64,000 nt of DNA from Zerene cesonia (taxonomy: Eukaryota > Arthropoda > Insecta > Lepidoptera > Pieridae). Both the position numbers and the translations under genes were made by a program. The stretch spans positions 5,766,001-5,830,000 of the forward strand of contig NC_052108.1 in assembly GCF_012273895.1 (NCBI RefSeq), written 5' to 3'. How positions within the stretch are numbered: position 1 is the first letter of the stretch; the number at the start of each line of letters is the position of its first letter. Of the stretch, positions 1 to 11,634 are shown piece after piece. The notes under the pieces are model-generated. The model saw nothing but the letters and a program-made list of their open reading frames with translations, did no database searches and was not told the origin of the DNA.

Positions 1-466
1 GTTTAAATGTAGAGCCCTGTGGACAAAATGTTTATATAGCAAAGTTTCGATTTTGTTGTATGAAGTTAAATATGCAATTAGCTCGTACTGAAATATTCAA
101 AATACATAATTGTTGCTGTAAATTGACCAACCATTTCTTTTGTTGACGTCCAACTCCCTAAGATTGACCAGAAAAAAGCAGAAATATTTCAAGCAAACAT
201 AATTTCTCGTTTAAGAATAGCACGCACTTACTGCTTTTGTTACTCTTAGTCGATGATATATGTTGAGATGCGTGCATGTCGTGGCGAAACTGTCGCCACA
301 CCGTCAGGTTTTCATAGCGGTGAGCGCACTGGTGAATGTCAAAATGGTCGTTCGTTATTACATTCCTTCCCACCGGCTGTAGCACGCGTAGAATGGCGTC
401 AATTTTAGATTGACTCTTTTAAATCTTTTAGAAGATGTTTCGAGTATACAATATATGTGTCCTTAG
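1..466. other. Intronic sequence left of the METTL9 exons
   Basis: No convincing exon is visible here. It should be an intron of the METTL9-like gene, because the exon starting at 467 has an acceptor (ttag) and begins inside a codon. The upstream exons that encode the SAM-binding core must lie to the left of the window. A weak similarity near 255-330 was considered and not called. Confidence 0.5.
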
Positions 467-1115
467 CGTGCTGGACGCGGACGCGTGGTGGCAAGAGCAG
501 CGGTTCGACTGCGTGTGTATGCTCAATCTGGTCGACCGCTGCAGCAAGCCGCGCACCATGCTGCGGCAGGCGCGCGCCGCGCTCGCGCCCGCCGGCCACC
601 TGCTGCTCGCGCTCGTGCTGCCCTACAAGCCCTATGTAGAAGGTCAGTAATAGTGGTGGAACTCCGGCAGGGTTCGAATGGTATTAGGTATGAATGTGGG
701 AACAATTTGTGTGGATTTAGGGTGGAAAAAGTCGCCGAAAAGTTTGGTGACGGTTCACACATTATCGATCGACAGATGCAGCATGAAGCCTGTAATAAAG
801 TATGTATTTAAATAAAGTATGTCTTTCTATAAATATAATATAAAGATACTACGGCTCTACGAACAATTTATCCCTCAACTAACACAGTCGCTCCACGTTC
901 CAGCGAACTCTGACCACAAGCCGGAAGAGCGCCTCCCGATCCAGGGCGGCACGTTCGAAGAGCAAGCGGCGTCCTTCGTCGCGTTCATGCGGGACGAGAT
1001 GCGCTTCGAGCTGGCGGCCTGGTCGCGCGTGCCCTACCTCTGCGAGGGGGACTTCGCGCAGGCCTACTATTGGTTGGACGACTCCGTCTACGTGTTTAGA
1101 CCTATGCCCGAGTAG
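467..1115 (+). CDS. METTL9: METTL9/DREV-like protein-histidine methyltransferase, C-terminal two exons (partial)
   Basis: Two coding exons are visible, 467-642 and 904-1115, with stop TAG at 1113-1115. The intron has GTCAGT at its donor and TTCCAG at its acceptor, and the reading phase is kept across it. The first exon encodes VLDADAWW, then CMLNLVDRC and LALVLPYKPYVE. The second ends with RVPYLCEGDF and LDDSVYVFRP. These match the C-terminal half of the METTL9/DREV family: the strand after the SAM pocket, the NLLDRC motif and the conserved PYLCEGD segment. Family members N1-methylate histidine in HxH motifs of target proteins; that is family knowledge, not visible here. The N-terminal SAM-binding motif is off the left edge, so about 129 residues are seen. 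Both exons are far more GC-rich than their flanks. Confidence 0.9.
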
Positions 1116-1146
1116 AGTCTGGCCTGCGGGCCTGTCGGACTTCACG

Positions 1147-1342
1147 TGACGTCACCATATTGAATGCTGCACACTTTACACCTTAGGCACTTACTTTAGT
1201 GTAAAGTGTCCAGCCGGTGCGGAATTTGGGGCGTGACGTCATCAGATTGATCTATGGGCTCCGCACTGAGTTACTCTTTACGTTTAAGACACTTACCCGA
1301 GAGTAAGTGTCCAGCCAGTCTGGGATTTCGGACGGGACGTCA
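1147..1342. repeat. Imperfect tandem module: CRE-like TGACGTCA plus hairpin
   Basis: TGACGTCA occurs at 1147-1154 and 1234-1241, with a variant GGACGTCA at 1335-1342. Between them lie two perfect inverted repeats: 1171-1181 with 1199-1209 (11-bp arms, 17-nt loop) and 1288-1296 with 1303-1311 (9-bp arms, 6-nt loop). Each hairpin is followed directly by C-CAGCC and a similar G/T-rich run. It may be a diverged tandem duplication or a small mobile-element relic in the METTL9 3' UTR. Confidence 0.6.
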
Positions 1343-3228
1343 TCAAATCGATTACGTTCTTCACTTGATCTCAAAGATGATGGGCAAAGAGTAACTTCCC
1401 TTTATTCTTATTTTTGCATTATACGAGATACGCTTGGAATTCGCGGCATTTTGTCTTCAGACTAATCATGTAATCATCTGATCTGGATTTATATATTTAC
1501 TATTTACTGTAAAAAAATATAAGACAGGTAAAATTAAAATTGAAAAGGCGGAACATATTTATTCAAAAAAAACATCTTTAGAAGATCAGAAAAAGTTCTA
1601 AGGAAATTTGCTTTCGCCTTACTTATAAAGTACAAAAAAGTTGTCTTTTGAGAATTTATTTCGAAGTGAGATTAACTACTAACAAACTAAACTACTACTT
1701 AAACTATTATGTACTATATATCAATATGGCTCCTATAACGAGAACTTACTAAGCAATTAATTAAAGAGAATAATTAATTTTATCTGATGACGTCACGTTA
1801 CAAATAGAACTCTTATGGATTGATAGATTTAATATTATAAACGTTGTGAATTTTGCTTAATTGTTGTGAACTTGTGAAGGGAAAGTGTTAAACATTAAAC
1901 AATTGGTGTACAACGCACAGGCCTATGGTCATACTACTATTTAAGATATTGAGATTTGAAGAAGATGTTTATTAAAAGTAATTAAGACCAATTATACTAA
2001 ATATAATATATATTAGGTACAAATTAATATATATTTCAATACTCAGATACTACAATTAACAATGTATGTAACTGACATCGATGCAAATAAATATAATCTA
2101 TCATATGTCATACATCCGTGTTTGAGTAAGTCAACGTTTTTTGTCATATGAAAAACTTATAAATCAGCCATTTAGTCTTGATTTTGAATATGAGGTCTAA
2201 AAATTTAGCCTTTAGCATATCTCGATTTAAAATTTTTATAAATCCTCTCTATCTGATGCTTTCTTACTATGTCAAGTTAAATCGTATCAGGAAATATAAT
2301 TTACTACTCTACCTCAGAATTCGAATAAATAATAAAAAAAATCGTTTTTTTTTTCACGACCAAAATTGGTCAGGATGTAATGCAAGTTTGTTCAAAAATT
2401 TCCCTTATAAATTATTGTATAATTTCGTACTTAATTAAAATTTAAAAGATATTGGAACGATGAAATTATCTTTAATAATATGAAAACTTTGTCAATTGTG
2501 ACACTGGTGACTAAACAGTAAACACTAGTGTCTAGTATATTGTGTCTTTAAAAGTATCTATATTTTTTCAATATAATTGAGGTTTGCTATTTGGAATATC
2601 CAAATATTTGAGGGAAATTAATCCCAATAAACACTTTATGTGGTTTATTGAAAATTGCTACATACGTAACTATATAACTATTATAATCATTCCTTAGCTC
2701 ATAATTAATATAAAATATAATAATAATATAATACCTCATCGCTTCTATATGACAACGAAATTCGACAAATTAGTTATTGGCTGCGCCATGAAAATGCTTG
2801 CAATGTGTCTTTGTCTATATTAGCGTGGGTGTAATTCCATTTGGTTGATCTTATAGAGAATATATGCTTTTAATGTTATAAAAACTCCTATAAATTATTA
2901 AAATAAAACGGTTTTTGACGATTTTAAAAAAGAATTTAATAGAAAATGTGTGCAGTTTTAGTGAATACTTAGTTCAAATAATGCAAAACACATTTTTATT
3001 CGGTCCCGAACTTTATACCTGTAAGGATAATTATATTAAAGTACATTTGCATTTGTTTTTGAAAATCAAAATTTTTGAGTTATTTGCATTTCAGTGTCTA
3101 GCCCCAAATGCAATAACTTTAAATTTTTTATACTGAGATTTGTTGATGAGATAAACTTGAGTAATGTTGTAATTTTATCTTAATGTAATTTGTCTATCTT
3201 TGTACTTTTCAATGATGTTTTTAAGTGT

Positions 3229-3234
3229 AATAAA
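3229..3234 (+). promoter_or_regulatory. Poly(A) signal AATAAA, probable METTL9
   Basis: Canonical hexamer with a T/GT-rich tail about 20 bases downstream. It is the best candidate end of the METTL9 transcript. Confidence 0.45.
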
Positions 3235-3703
3235 GATATATTAAAATTGTCATTGTCTATTTTTGATGTTATTTTTTTTTCTTTTTGTATTATGTGTATA
3301 GTGGGGTAAACTGATTGATTTAAATTTTTCATAACATATCATAATAAAGATGCCAAAGAACTGATCAGTGGTTTCAAAGCTACAACACTCAATGAATTAT
3401 CGCGCTATAGTAAACATTCTCAATTTTTAAATTTAGTACTAGTATGGTATTATGTTATCTATGGCACTACTAAATTATTTAATAGTAAGAAAAAGTCCAT
3501 TATAAACAAATTCAAAAAATTCCTATCACATCAATATCAGAAATCGTGGAAACTACTTATACTTTCATTTTCAAACACCGCAGTATATATAATTGTCGCG
3601 TTGAAGGTTCCATAGGAAAAGAGAACATACGGAATGAATGCGAAGAATGAGGAAGAATGCTTAGAAAAGTGAACTCAAAACATGCAAAATTTTATTTGAA
3701 TAT

Positions 3704-4014
3704 CATCATCATCATCATCATCAGCCCATATATGTTCCCACTGCTGGGACACAGGCCTCCTATGAGGGTTCAGGCCATAATCCACCACGCTGGCCAAGTG
3801 CGGGTTGGCAGATGTCACATGTCGTCGAACTTTTGATTCTCGGACATGCCGGTTTCCTCACGATGTTTTCCTTCACCGTTTAAGCAGTGGTGATGTTATC
3901 TACATGCGCAGATAAATTGAAGAATCAATTTATTTCCTGCACGCTCGCCCGGTCTCGAACCCCGACTTATCGATTTTGAAGTCCGAGGTTCTCACCACTG
4001 AGCCACCACTGCTT
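3704..4014 (-). mobile_element. tRNA-derived SINE with target-site duplication
   Basis: Read on the minus strand, the element starts near 4014 with a tRNA-like head. An A-box-like TGGCTCAGTGG lies near 3996-4006 and a B-box-like GGTTCGAGACC near 3950-3962. It runs through a unique body ('tgctgggacacaggcctcc' on +) and ends in an (ATG)n tail at 3704-3722. The 9-base target duplication tttgaatat flanks it at 3695-3703 and 4015-4023. The '(CAT)n CAGCCCATAT' end is typical of lepidopteran short interspersed repeats. Confidence 0.85.
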
Positions 4015-4023
4015 TTTGAATAT

Positions 4024-6750
4024 ATTTTGTATTATTTTCTTTTTTGTGTGGTCGGTACAGACAAATAGGAAGCTTTTATTAGCGTTACCTATTATATTCC
4101 CACTAATCTAGTTTTGTTTATTTTTGTGTCCCAACTCCTAATATATTGGATACGCCTCATTAATATCTTATTTAATTTAAATTCAGATAGGTTCAAAAAC
4201 ACAAATGAAAAAAGTAATGAAATCAATCCTTTTATTTATTTTAAGCACTGCTTTCACTGTTTTACATTTTTAAATTTAAACGACATAAATTACATGGCAA
4301 GGCCAAATACAAAGTTACATCTAAAACATAATACATGAATAATTTTGACATAAAAATTCAGACCCAAATAAAGCCAAGAAAGTGTACTAATTATAATTTA
4401 TCACAGTTTAGTGTTGCCAGATCATGTGGGATTTATCGGGAAGAATGCACTATTTCGAGACCTAGGAAATAAAATGTTGAATATAACACTAAGCATTGTT
4501 ACCAAGTTGATAACAAAACATATTAAATAAAGGCTAAACGCAAACGTACTTAAAACAAATATCCAATGGATGATAATGTATATATAAATTAATGTTCGCT
4601 ACACTTAATTATAGCACATGTATACACTGGCTTATGAATAAAACTCACATGTATTCGGTTCGGAAATGATGCCTTGTGCGAGATCAAGTAAAATCATACC
4701 TACAAAAGACAGTTTCTATACAACTGATATGTTTAATACATAATATACGATAAAATGCCAATTCAAATATAAACGAAATTTTGACTAGAAATATTCATAT
4801 TAATACAGAGAGATTCGTGCGAACTTTTCATAATACTTCAAGTAGTTACTGATAGTACCTAAACCTAGGCGGTTAGTGTTAGATTACTAAAGCCTCCTTA
4901 TTTATTTGGCTACAATAATCGAACATTTGCCCCGTTGTTATTATAAATTTTCTAAAATGTACAAAAAAAAAATAAACTTAACTAATAAAAATGTGACGAA
5001 TAATATATGTGATGATAAAATAATATACCGAGACCAAATTCTAACAGTTACAACCTCACCACTGCGACCGTTCCGCTAACTTTCCATTCATGACTTACAT
5101 TCCTAAGATACAAAAGATTTATTTAGGCTTTGCCTTATTATTGCACTAACGAGCTCACGAAATTTTCATATTACGTGATGTTTTGGAAGATAAAAGCAAG
5201 ACGCAAGCGTTACAACTAGTAATTACTTATCATTAATATACATGCATGTCGATGTCGAATCGGGTAATAAAATATAAACCGAACAATAATATGGGCTTTG
5301 AAAAAATATGTATATACGTTTAGTAAAAAATAACAAAATGGCTAAATAAAATGCATTATTGTAAATTACAAACACACCGGTTTTAAAACGTAAATTAATA
5401 AAAAATAACCTAACCTCACCTTCATATTTTACACGATAACCATGTTTATGCATTATACTATACATACACACAAAGTTAGTTTATAGATACATTATTATAT
5501 ACAGCTTTAGCCTACGCGTGTTTACTTGCAGTCTTCGATACGATACTATTCAATACATCACGAGACAAGACATGGCAAATTTCCATTTAAGTGACTAAGC
5601 TTCAAAACTCCCACCGATATTAACACATTGTAATACTTTCAACAAATACATACTCACGACCAAGGCTAGCCATTTTATATAAAATTGACAAAAATAATGA
5701 AAATATCAGTTTTGACAACACCTACATTTCACGATTATTGTTTTGTGATTTTCGTTATGATATTTTAAGATTTACTAAAGCGACAACATCGATTAAAACT
5801 TGTGAAGAAAGATTATGAAGGCTAAATTCATATCTTTGAATTTCTATAAAATAATTTTTCGCCGAATCAAAAATAGGAGCGAGAGTTTTAAATTTATCGT
5901 GAAGCAGTATAATTATGATTCAATACTAGTTATAGGATTTGTCTTTCACTAAAAAATATACCCGAGAAAGTTTGGCAAAATCAGTTCATAACACCAATAC
6001 AATAAATGTATCACACATACCTACATTCAATTTAAAACCTCCGCTCCACTCTTACGTAGGTATTATTTACCTAAAACTACTTAAAGTTAAAAAACCTTAC
6101 ATAGTACTACCACACTATATCTATTACACTTCTATCACAGTGTAAATAATGCACATAATTGCAATTTAATGAGATTACTTTAACGCAAGTATCATAGTAG
6201 CTTTATATAAAAGTGTTTTTTAGAATTAGTGCACAAAAGCTTCAGAACTCAAATATATAGAAAGCAAATAAAAAAAACTAAACATTAAGAAAAATATCTA
6301 AACATATAAACATCAACATAATATAAAACAATAGAAAATGTAGATAATCAGATACGGATTCCCGCGTAAAACAGACTATATCAAAACATAGACAAGCATA
6401 CAATAATATTTGTATCGCTATAGAATATAAAAATACAATAACCATAAAACCATAAACAATAAGAATACTCAAATAAACCTTCAAGTATAATAAACAAGAA
6501 AAATTTAAGAAAGTCTTAATTAATATCTATGTTGATAATATAAATAAATTTGGATGTAATAAATACATTTATAACCTCAATACAATATGAATACATGTAT
6601 ATCTGGCCAAAAGTTTATACAAATAATACTAATTTAGACGATTAAAACGGCATTAACTCCACAATTGCCAATATTGACGAATAAAACACAAAAATACACA
6701 ATATAAAAGCATTGTCATGTACTGGGAACACCTCAATCAACATCCAACTG
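4024..6750 (-). other. AT-rich stretch; probable 3' UTR of the gene at 6751-10647
   Basis: I see no supported gene here. The ORFs at 4114-4338, 5223-5471, 5939-6145 and 6278-6484 are AT-rich chance frames. It follows the TAG stop of the minus-strand gene ending at 6751 and holds several reverse-strand AATAAA hexamers (tttatt near 4230), so part of it is probably that gene's 3' UTR. Confidence 0.35.
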
Positions 6751-9700
6751 CTAGTTGCCACTCACTATTTTACGACTCTCCAATTCATCCATATTGTTGG
6801 AGCTGAAATTAAATACACTTTATAAATATACACAAGGAATCTGCAGTTATAATTCTAGTGTAATATTAAAATAGATATATGTAGAAATAGTTATCACATT
6901 GTTATTACTTCAACTAAAAACGCATGAATTAGTGTGCTTAATCAACATATTGTTATTAGAATATTATAACATTATTCTCTTAGTCAAATACAAATGGTTA
7001 CATACATATTGCTTTTATCAATACTCAGTTCTTATAATATTTCAGAGAAATAGATAGTATATATAAAACTCACCGTAACTTGTCGTCATTTTTCCAAGAT
7101 GTCACTTGGATATGTGGAGGCGGCAGATAACTCCGAAGTGACTGTACAAGTTGAATTGTGTCCAAAAGAACTGAAAATTTATATGTTGTATAAGCATGTA
7201 TAATTTATAATAAAAACAATAAATTTAACAATAGCGTGCGTGTTATCCTTCCTCTGTCTTTTGTTCTTATATGCATGTGTGTTTGTGTATTTTCCTGTGT
7301 ATGTGCGTATGGCTGAATATGTCTGTGTGTATTTCTGAATATGTGTATGTGTGCATATGGCTGTGTATGCGCGTGTGCGCGCGCACTCACTCTTCTGCAG
7401 CTGCTCGCTCTGCTTGCCGTACGGCTTGCACATGGCGGGGCGCACGCAGGGGCGCATGCGCTGCAGGTTGCGCGCCAGCTCCGCGAAGGCGCGCACCACG
7501 CGCTCCTGCCCGCCCCCCGCGCCGCCCGCGCCCCCCGCGCCGCCCACGCCGCCCGCGCCCGCCGCACCGCCCGCGCCGCCGCCGCCGCCACGCTCGCTGC
7601 CCGACAGCGACTCGAGGCTCTCCAAATTGGCTCTGTCATGTTTAAACAAGTTATGTTAATAAAAACAGCGTGTACAGCGTGGTAGTCTACACTGCCGCTC
7701 CGCTGCATCCGGCAAACGTTTATCATGTTTTTTTTTATGTTATCCCTGAGAGAAATATAACTCTGACAAACGAAAAAATTTATAAAAAATTAATCTAGTC
7801 TATACAGATAGTTAAACAAAAGACATACAACCTGATAATAAATTATTATTAAAAGATGCATGAAACATCCCAAATGTTTGGGTGTACCTTACTTATATTG
7901 CTAGAACACTAGTTAAACAACTGCACGATTTTTCACTCTTACCTTAGAAAATCAGTAAGCTTATGATCGTCACTGTAATGATGCTTGGACTTTGAATCCA
8001 TACTCGACTGTGAGGAACGCGTTGAATACTTGTCGATAGAAGACTGGTGGCCCAGGGACCTGCTCTGATGCTGCAGCAACATTTGCTGATGCTGTGACAA
8101 CTTCTCTGCAGTACGTCGATCTGATTTGTCGCCCGCCAAGTTTGCTAAATCGAATTTTTTTTTTTGATTAATATCACTCTTACCATTGCTAAACACAAAA
8201 AAAAACTTGTAATACATTACAATATATTCAAATTACATTTTATTCCCTTTAGTGAATTGCATTATTGTCTCGTTTTGTAAAAAAAAGACCTAAAAATATT
8301 ATAGTAGAGCAAATTTTTATTTTAATCGTTACACAAAAAAATACATCTCTCTCTAAATAATAATAAATATGGAAGAAATCAAATATAATAGTAATAAAAG
8401 CGATTTTTACTTAACAACTCACTGAGAGCGGCAAGGTGAGGCGCGAGCGGCAGCTGGTAGTCCTGCGGCAGCGCCGCACCGCGCAGCAGCCGTTCCACGG
8501 CCTGACTGTCAGACAGGTTTGAGCTGCCTGCGTCTGGAATATAATATTTAATTTATTTCATTTTAACAATTCATCATTAAATCCTTACTAATTATATTAT
8601 AAATGTGAATGTTTGTTTTTGTATTCGTCCTCCTTTCACGACGCGACAAAGCAATTTTATCATATGATTTTTGTGTCTGGAGATAGCTGGGTAGGGTAGA
8701 CAATGACATAGGCAATTTTAACATGGTGAAACATATAATGCCCTTGAGAAGATCCATTATGAAGCGCATATAAATCACCCGGAAATTTAAAAATTCCGAT
8801 AGGTGGCGCTATATTAAAAATATGACATGAAAAACATAAATTTTGAATACAAATTATAACATAGCATAAAATTTAGTTTTAATTAATACACTTGTATATT
8901 ATGAGTTATATGGTAAGCTGTGATTAAACTTTACAGGGTAACTTTATTATATTACTCACATTTATAACTTCAATAAATGTAAAAAAAAATCTTTATTGTG
9001 CTTAATATGTTATTTTTATGTCAACATAAGCTGTGATTAAGACCTTAATGATCTTAATCACAGCTTATGTTCTTAATGCACTACCACTAATATTTTATTG
9101 ATATTGTATTGGCTAAATAGCTATGATTACTTCGTTTTAATAAACTATAAAAGCATTTTTTAAACCAATTACTTCAATTGAAAGATATTCAGTATTATTC
9201 GGACATAAATTAAACCTTATATTATAATAGATGCTTATTAGTAAAAATTACAAAATATTTGATCATATAAATTCAATATTTTTGTCATACTATAATTAAA
9301 TAATTTTGTTTTTAAAATATAACATGCATTGCAAGTTATAATGTCTAATTGGTTTAACTTCAAGTCAATTATTTATACTTAAACAATACTTGGATATGAT
9401 ATCCAAGTCTTTATATTACATAGGCCATAGGGCTTATTTCTTTGCTAATCAAATGTTGGTGTAAATGGAAATCTAAAAGCAAAGATAATTTGCAAAATGT
9501 TAGTAAACATTTTTTATGTATTTCCTACAAATATATTTTACTAAGTTAAGTTAATGAATAGGATATAAAAAGAACATGATAATCAACATTTTACACACCT
9601 GGTATGTAAGTGGGTTGCTGGGATAAATGTTGTTGTATCGATTTCTGTGTCATTTCCAACTGATTCTTATAGTAGCGGCAAGCTGGGTTTGGACAATTTT

Positions 9701-10647
9701 GTACCACTTCAACTATAAATTCCTTTTCCATACCAAATTGCTCTCTACCAATTGTATATGACTCTACCACCTTGAAAATAATTTTAGTCATTACAATAAA
9801 ATTGAAAAAAGTTTTATTCAAATATTGCTTCATAGTTCATACTTACAGCTCGTACAGTGGCTTCTAAGCCGAGATGCAAGCCATGTGGACCATTCATGTG
9901 TTTTAACATCACAGCATTTGCAAAATGCTCATATGGTAAAATTATCTTGCCATTTTCTCTATATATGAGACGCCCCTGAGCGTCTAACCCTACCCTTGAG
10001 GCCATCATTCTGAAAATAACAATTATAATATATCTTATGTATTAAAACATTTCATATTAGTTTTTTTCCAACCAATAAAATAAATAAATAAAATAAATAA
10101 TCTTATAAGAAACTGACTCTTTACAAGCTCAGATTAAATACTCATGTCATTTGAAGCATTACTAGTAAGTATATTAAGCATTTTTGTATAAAATAAATTA
10201 TAATTGAATATTGAGAAACAGTAAACAATTATTTACAGGCATACTTTCACTTATGAACTGCATTATTCACTCAAAGTTCAATTAAATTTAACTTACTTAA
10301 TCAAAAATAATATATACATTCAGAATGGAACAGTCGGATCTTGGGCTATTATAAAATATTAAAGAACTTCATTTCAAAGATTCTAATGAAATAAAAAAGT
10401 GAGCTCACTGTAAATAAGTTGCACTTGGAAGCATGGAAGACTCTTTGAGATCACTGAAACACTGTAATAACTCTATACTGGGGCTCCAACCCTTATTTTG
10501 TAAATAGAGCTGCAAAAGCATGTAAAGCTTTTCGGTTACGTAGCCCTCAGCCCCGTGTGGCGCCGACGAGCTAGATCCGCTCGCTGCAGTAGTTCCACTC
10601 CCGCTACTCTTAGCCAATACATTCTTCATGGTCTCCGCCAAATCCAT
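6751..10647 (-). CDS. Conserved protein of unknown function, 425 aa, eight exons
   Basis: The exons in transcript order are 10409-10647, 9847-10009, 9599-9770, 8423-8533, 7943-8144, 7391-7632, 7074-7170 and 6751-6802. All borders are GT/AG, the phases agree throughout, and the sum is 1278 nt. The start is ATG at 10647, the first in frame after AT-rich leader, and the stop is TAG at 6751. After a Ser/Gly-rich stretch (residues 13-31), residues about 35-190 are dense, hydrophobic and well-formed (YVTEKLYMLLQLYLQ, GPHGLHLGLEATVRAV, then NCPNPACRYYK with a CxxxxC pair). Residues 200-300 are Gln/Ser/His-rich. An alanine/glycine run (about 309-337) precedes a second ordered block with RPAMCKPYGKQSEQLQ and LDTIQLVQSLRSYLPPP. 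The two ordered blocks look under strong constraint. I do not recognise the family and assign no function. It is divergent from the PAK1IP1 gene at 11635. Confidence 0.85.
8590..8815. mobile_element. Fragment of a dispersed repeat in an intron
   Basis: It starts 'ttactaattatattataaatgtgaatgtttg', resembling the starts of the Helitron-like copies elsewhere in the window, then diverges and ends near 'gataggtggcgctat'. Terminal signals are not clear. It lies in the intron between the exons at 8423-8533 and 9599-9770. Confidence 0.4.
9023..9071. repeat. Perfect 20-bp inverted repeat, 9-bp loop
   Basis: The arm at 9023-9042 is the exact reverse complement of 9052-9071, with spacer ccttaatga at 9043-9051. 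It lies in the intron between exons 3 and 4 of the unnamed gene. The core 'aagctgtgattaa' also occurs near 8913-8927. Confidence 0.9.
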
Positions 10648-11634
10648 CTTGTAAATGTCTAAATAAGTCCTCTTTTGGGAATCCTGTATAGAAATGATAT
10701 ACGAATGCTCTATAGATCGATAGCTGTTGCGAATATTACTTCATAACTACTAAGTGATTTAGTGTAGGAACACTCACCAGAATGGAAATATGTTTTCTCC
10801 CACCACAGCTAACTTTTTTACTTCAAATATCTCCTTAAAAAATTGTAATTTATGTTTAATTGGATAAAAATAAGAACTTTCTCTGAAAAACAGGTATCAT
10901 ATCAAAGCTTCTTCTTTAATCTTTTGACGTTGTCAAAACGGTTTTTTTATTTATCGTCTGTAGCATTATTGTAGATTATATATTGAGCCACACCAACAGG
11001 AACAACATGTTGGTAATCTGTGGTTGAATAATAAAAAAAATTTCAACAATAACAATGTACATAAAATACAATTCAAGTATATACCTCTTCACTATATGTG
11101 TACATAATCAACAATTTTGCAAAAAATATATTAGTCTGCACGGTTCATGGTTCAACATTGGAATAACATATTAATAATATTCATTTAACAACAAAATCCA
11201 CAATGTCTCTGAGAATATTGTCAGCTTGGGTCTACGACGTAAATTTAGTCTTCAGTCTTCACTAAATTTAGGATGGTGTAATTTCAGTAAGTTACAAAAA
11301 AGTTAACTTGTTTTAAAAGTCATAATATTTTGGTTTTGAATAAATGGTAATGCTAAATAAGCGCTTCAATACTAGTACTCCATGTTTTGGCCACAGAGTA
11401 AGTAATATACTACGTAGTCATACCTGCTCTTTCAAGATGGAGCTATTTAATATGGCTTAGTCTGTGGATGCGTGTTGACATACATCCCCAAATTTCAATA
11501 AATTTTTAAAATTTTGTATGTCAATTTATAGGTTATGTTGACATGGTTCAGGCATGTGAATTGTGAATTTACTATGATATAGGAATCATCATTTATATGT
11601 TTTTAATTTATGGAATTCATTTCAATCAGAAGCA
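10648..11634. promoter_or_regulatory. Shared divergent upstream region
   Basis: A 987-bp AT-rich interval separates the start codons of the unnamed minus-strand gene and the PAK1IP1-like plus-strand gene. Both promoters and 5' UTRs must lie here unless noncoding first exons are further away. I see no clear TATA box or ORF. A GT-donor-like site near 10780 on the minus strand could end a leader exon, but this is not firm. Confidence 0.45.

Larger units (their letters stand above)
1116..3255 (+). other. Probable METTL9 3' UTR
   Basis: About 2.1 kb with no coding signal follows the METTL9 stop. A canonical AATAAA lies at 3229-3234, followed by a T/GT-rich stretch suited to cleavage. An earlier A-rich signal near 2085 could give a shorter form. 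ORFs in this interval (2178-2438, 2915-3136) are AT-rich and of chance type. The extent is inferred. Confidence 0.45.

Noticed and set aside
158..385. Minus-strand 75-codon frame and possible METTL9 exon near 255-330
   Set aside because: No good splice borders; a plus-strand reading hits a stop before the donor-like GTGAGC and lacks the METTL9 SAM-site motif.
7205..7726. Several long frames in GC-rich DNA over 7271-7726
   Set aside because: Shadows of the exon 7391-7632 (-) produced by high GC content; no phase match.
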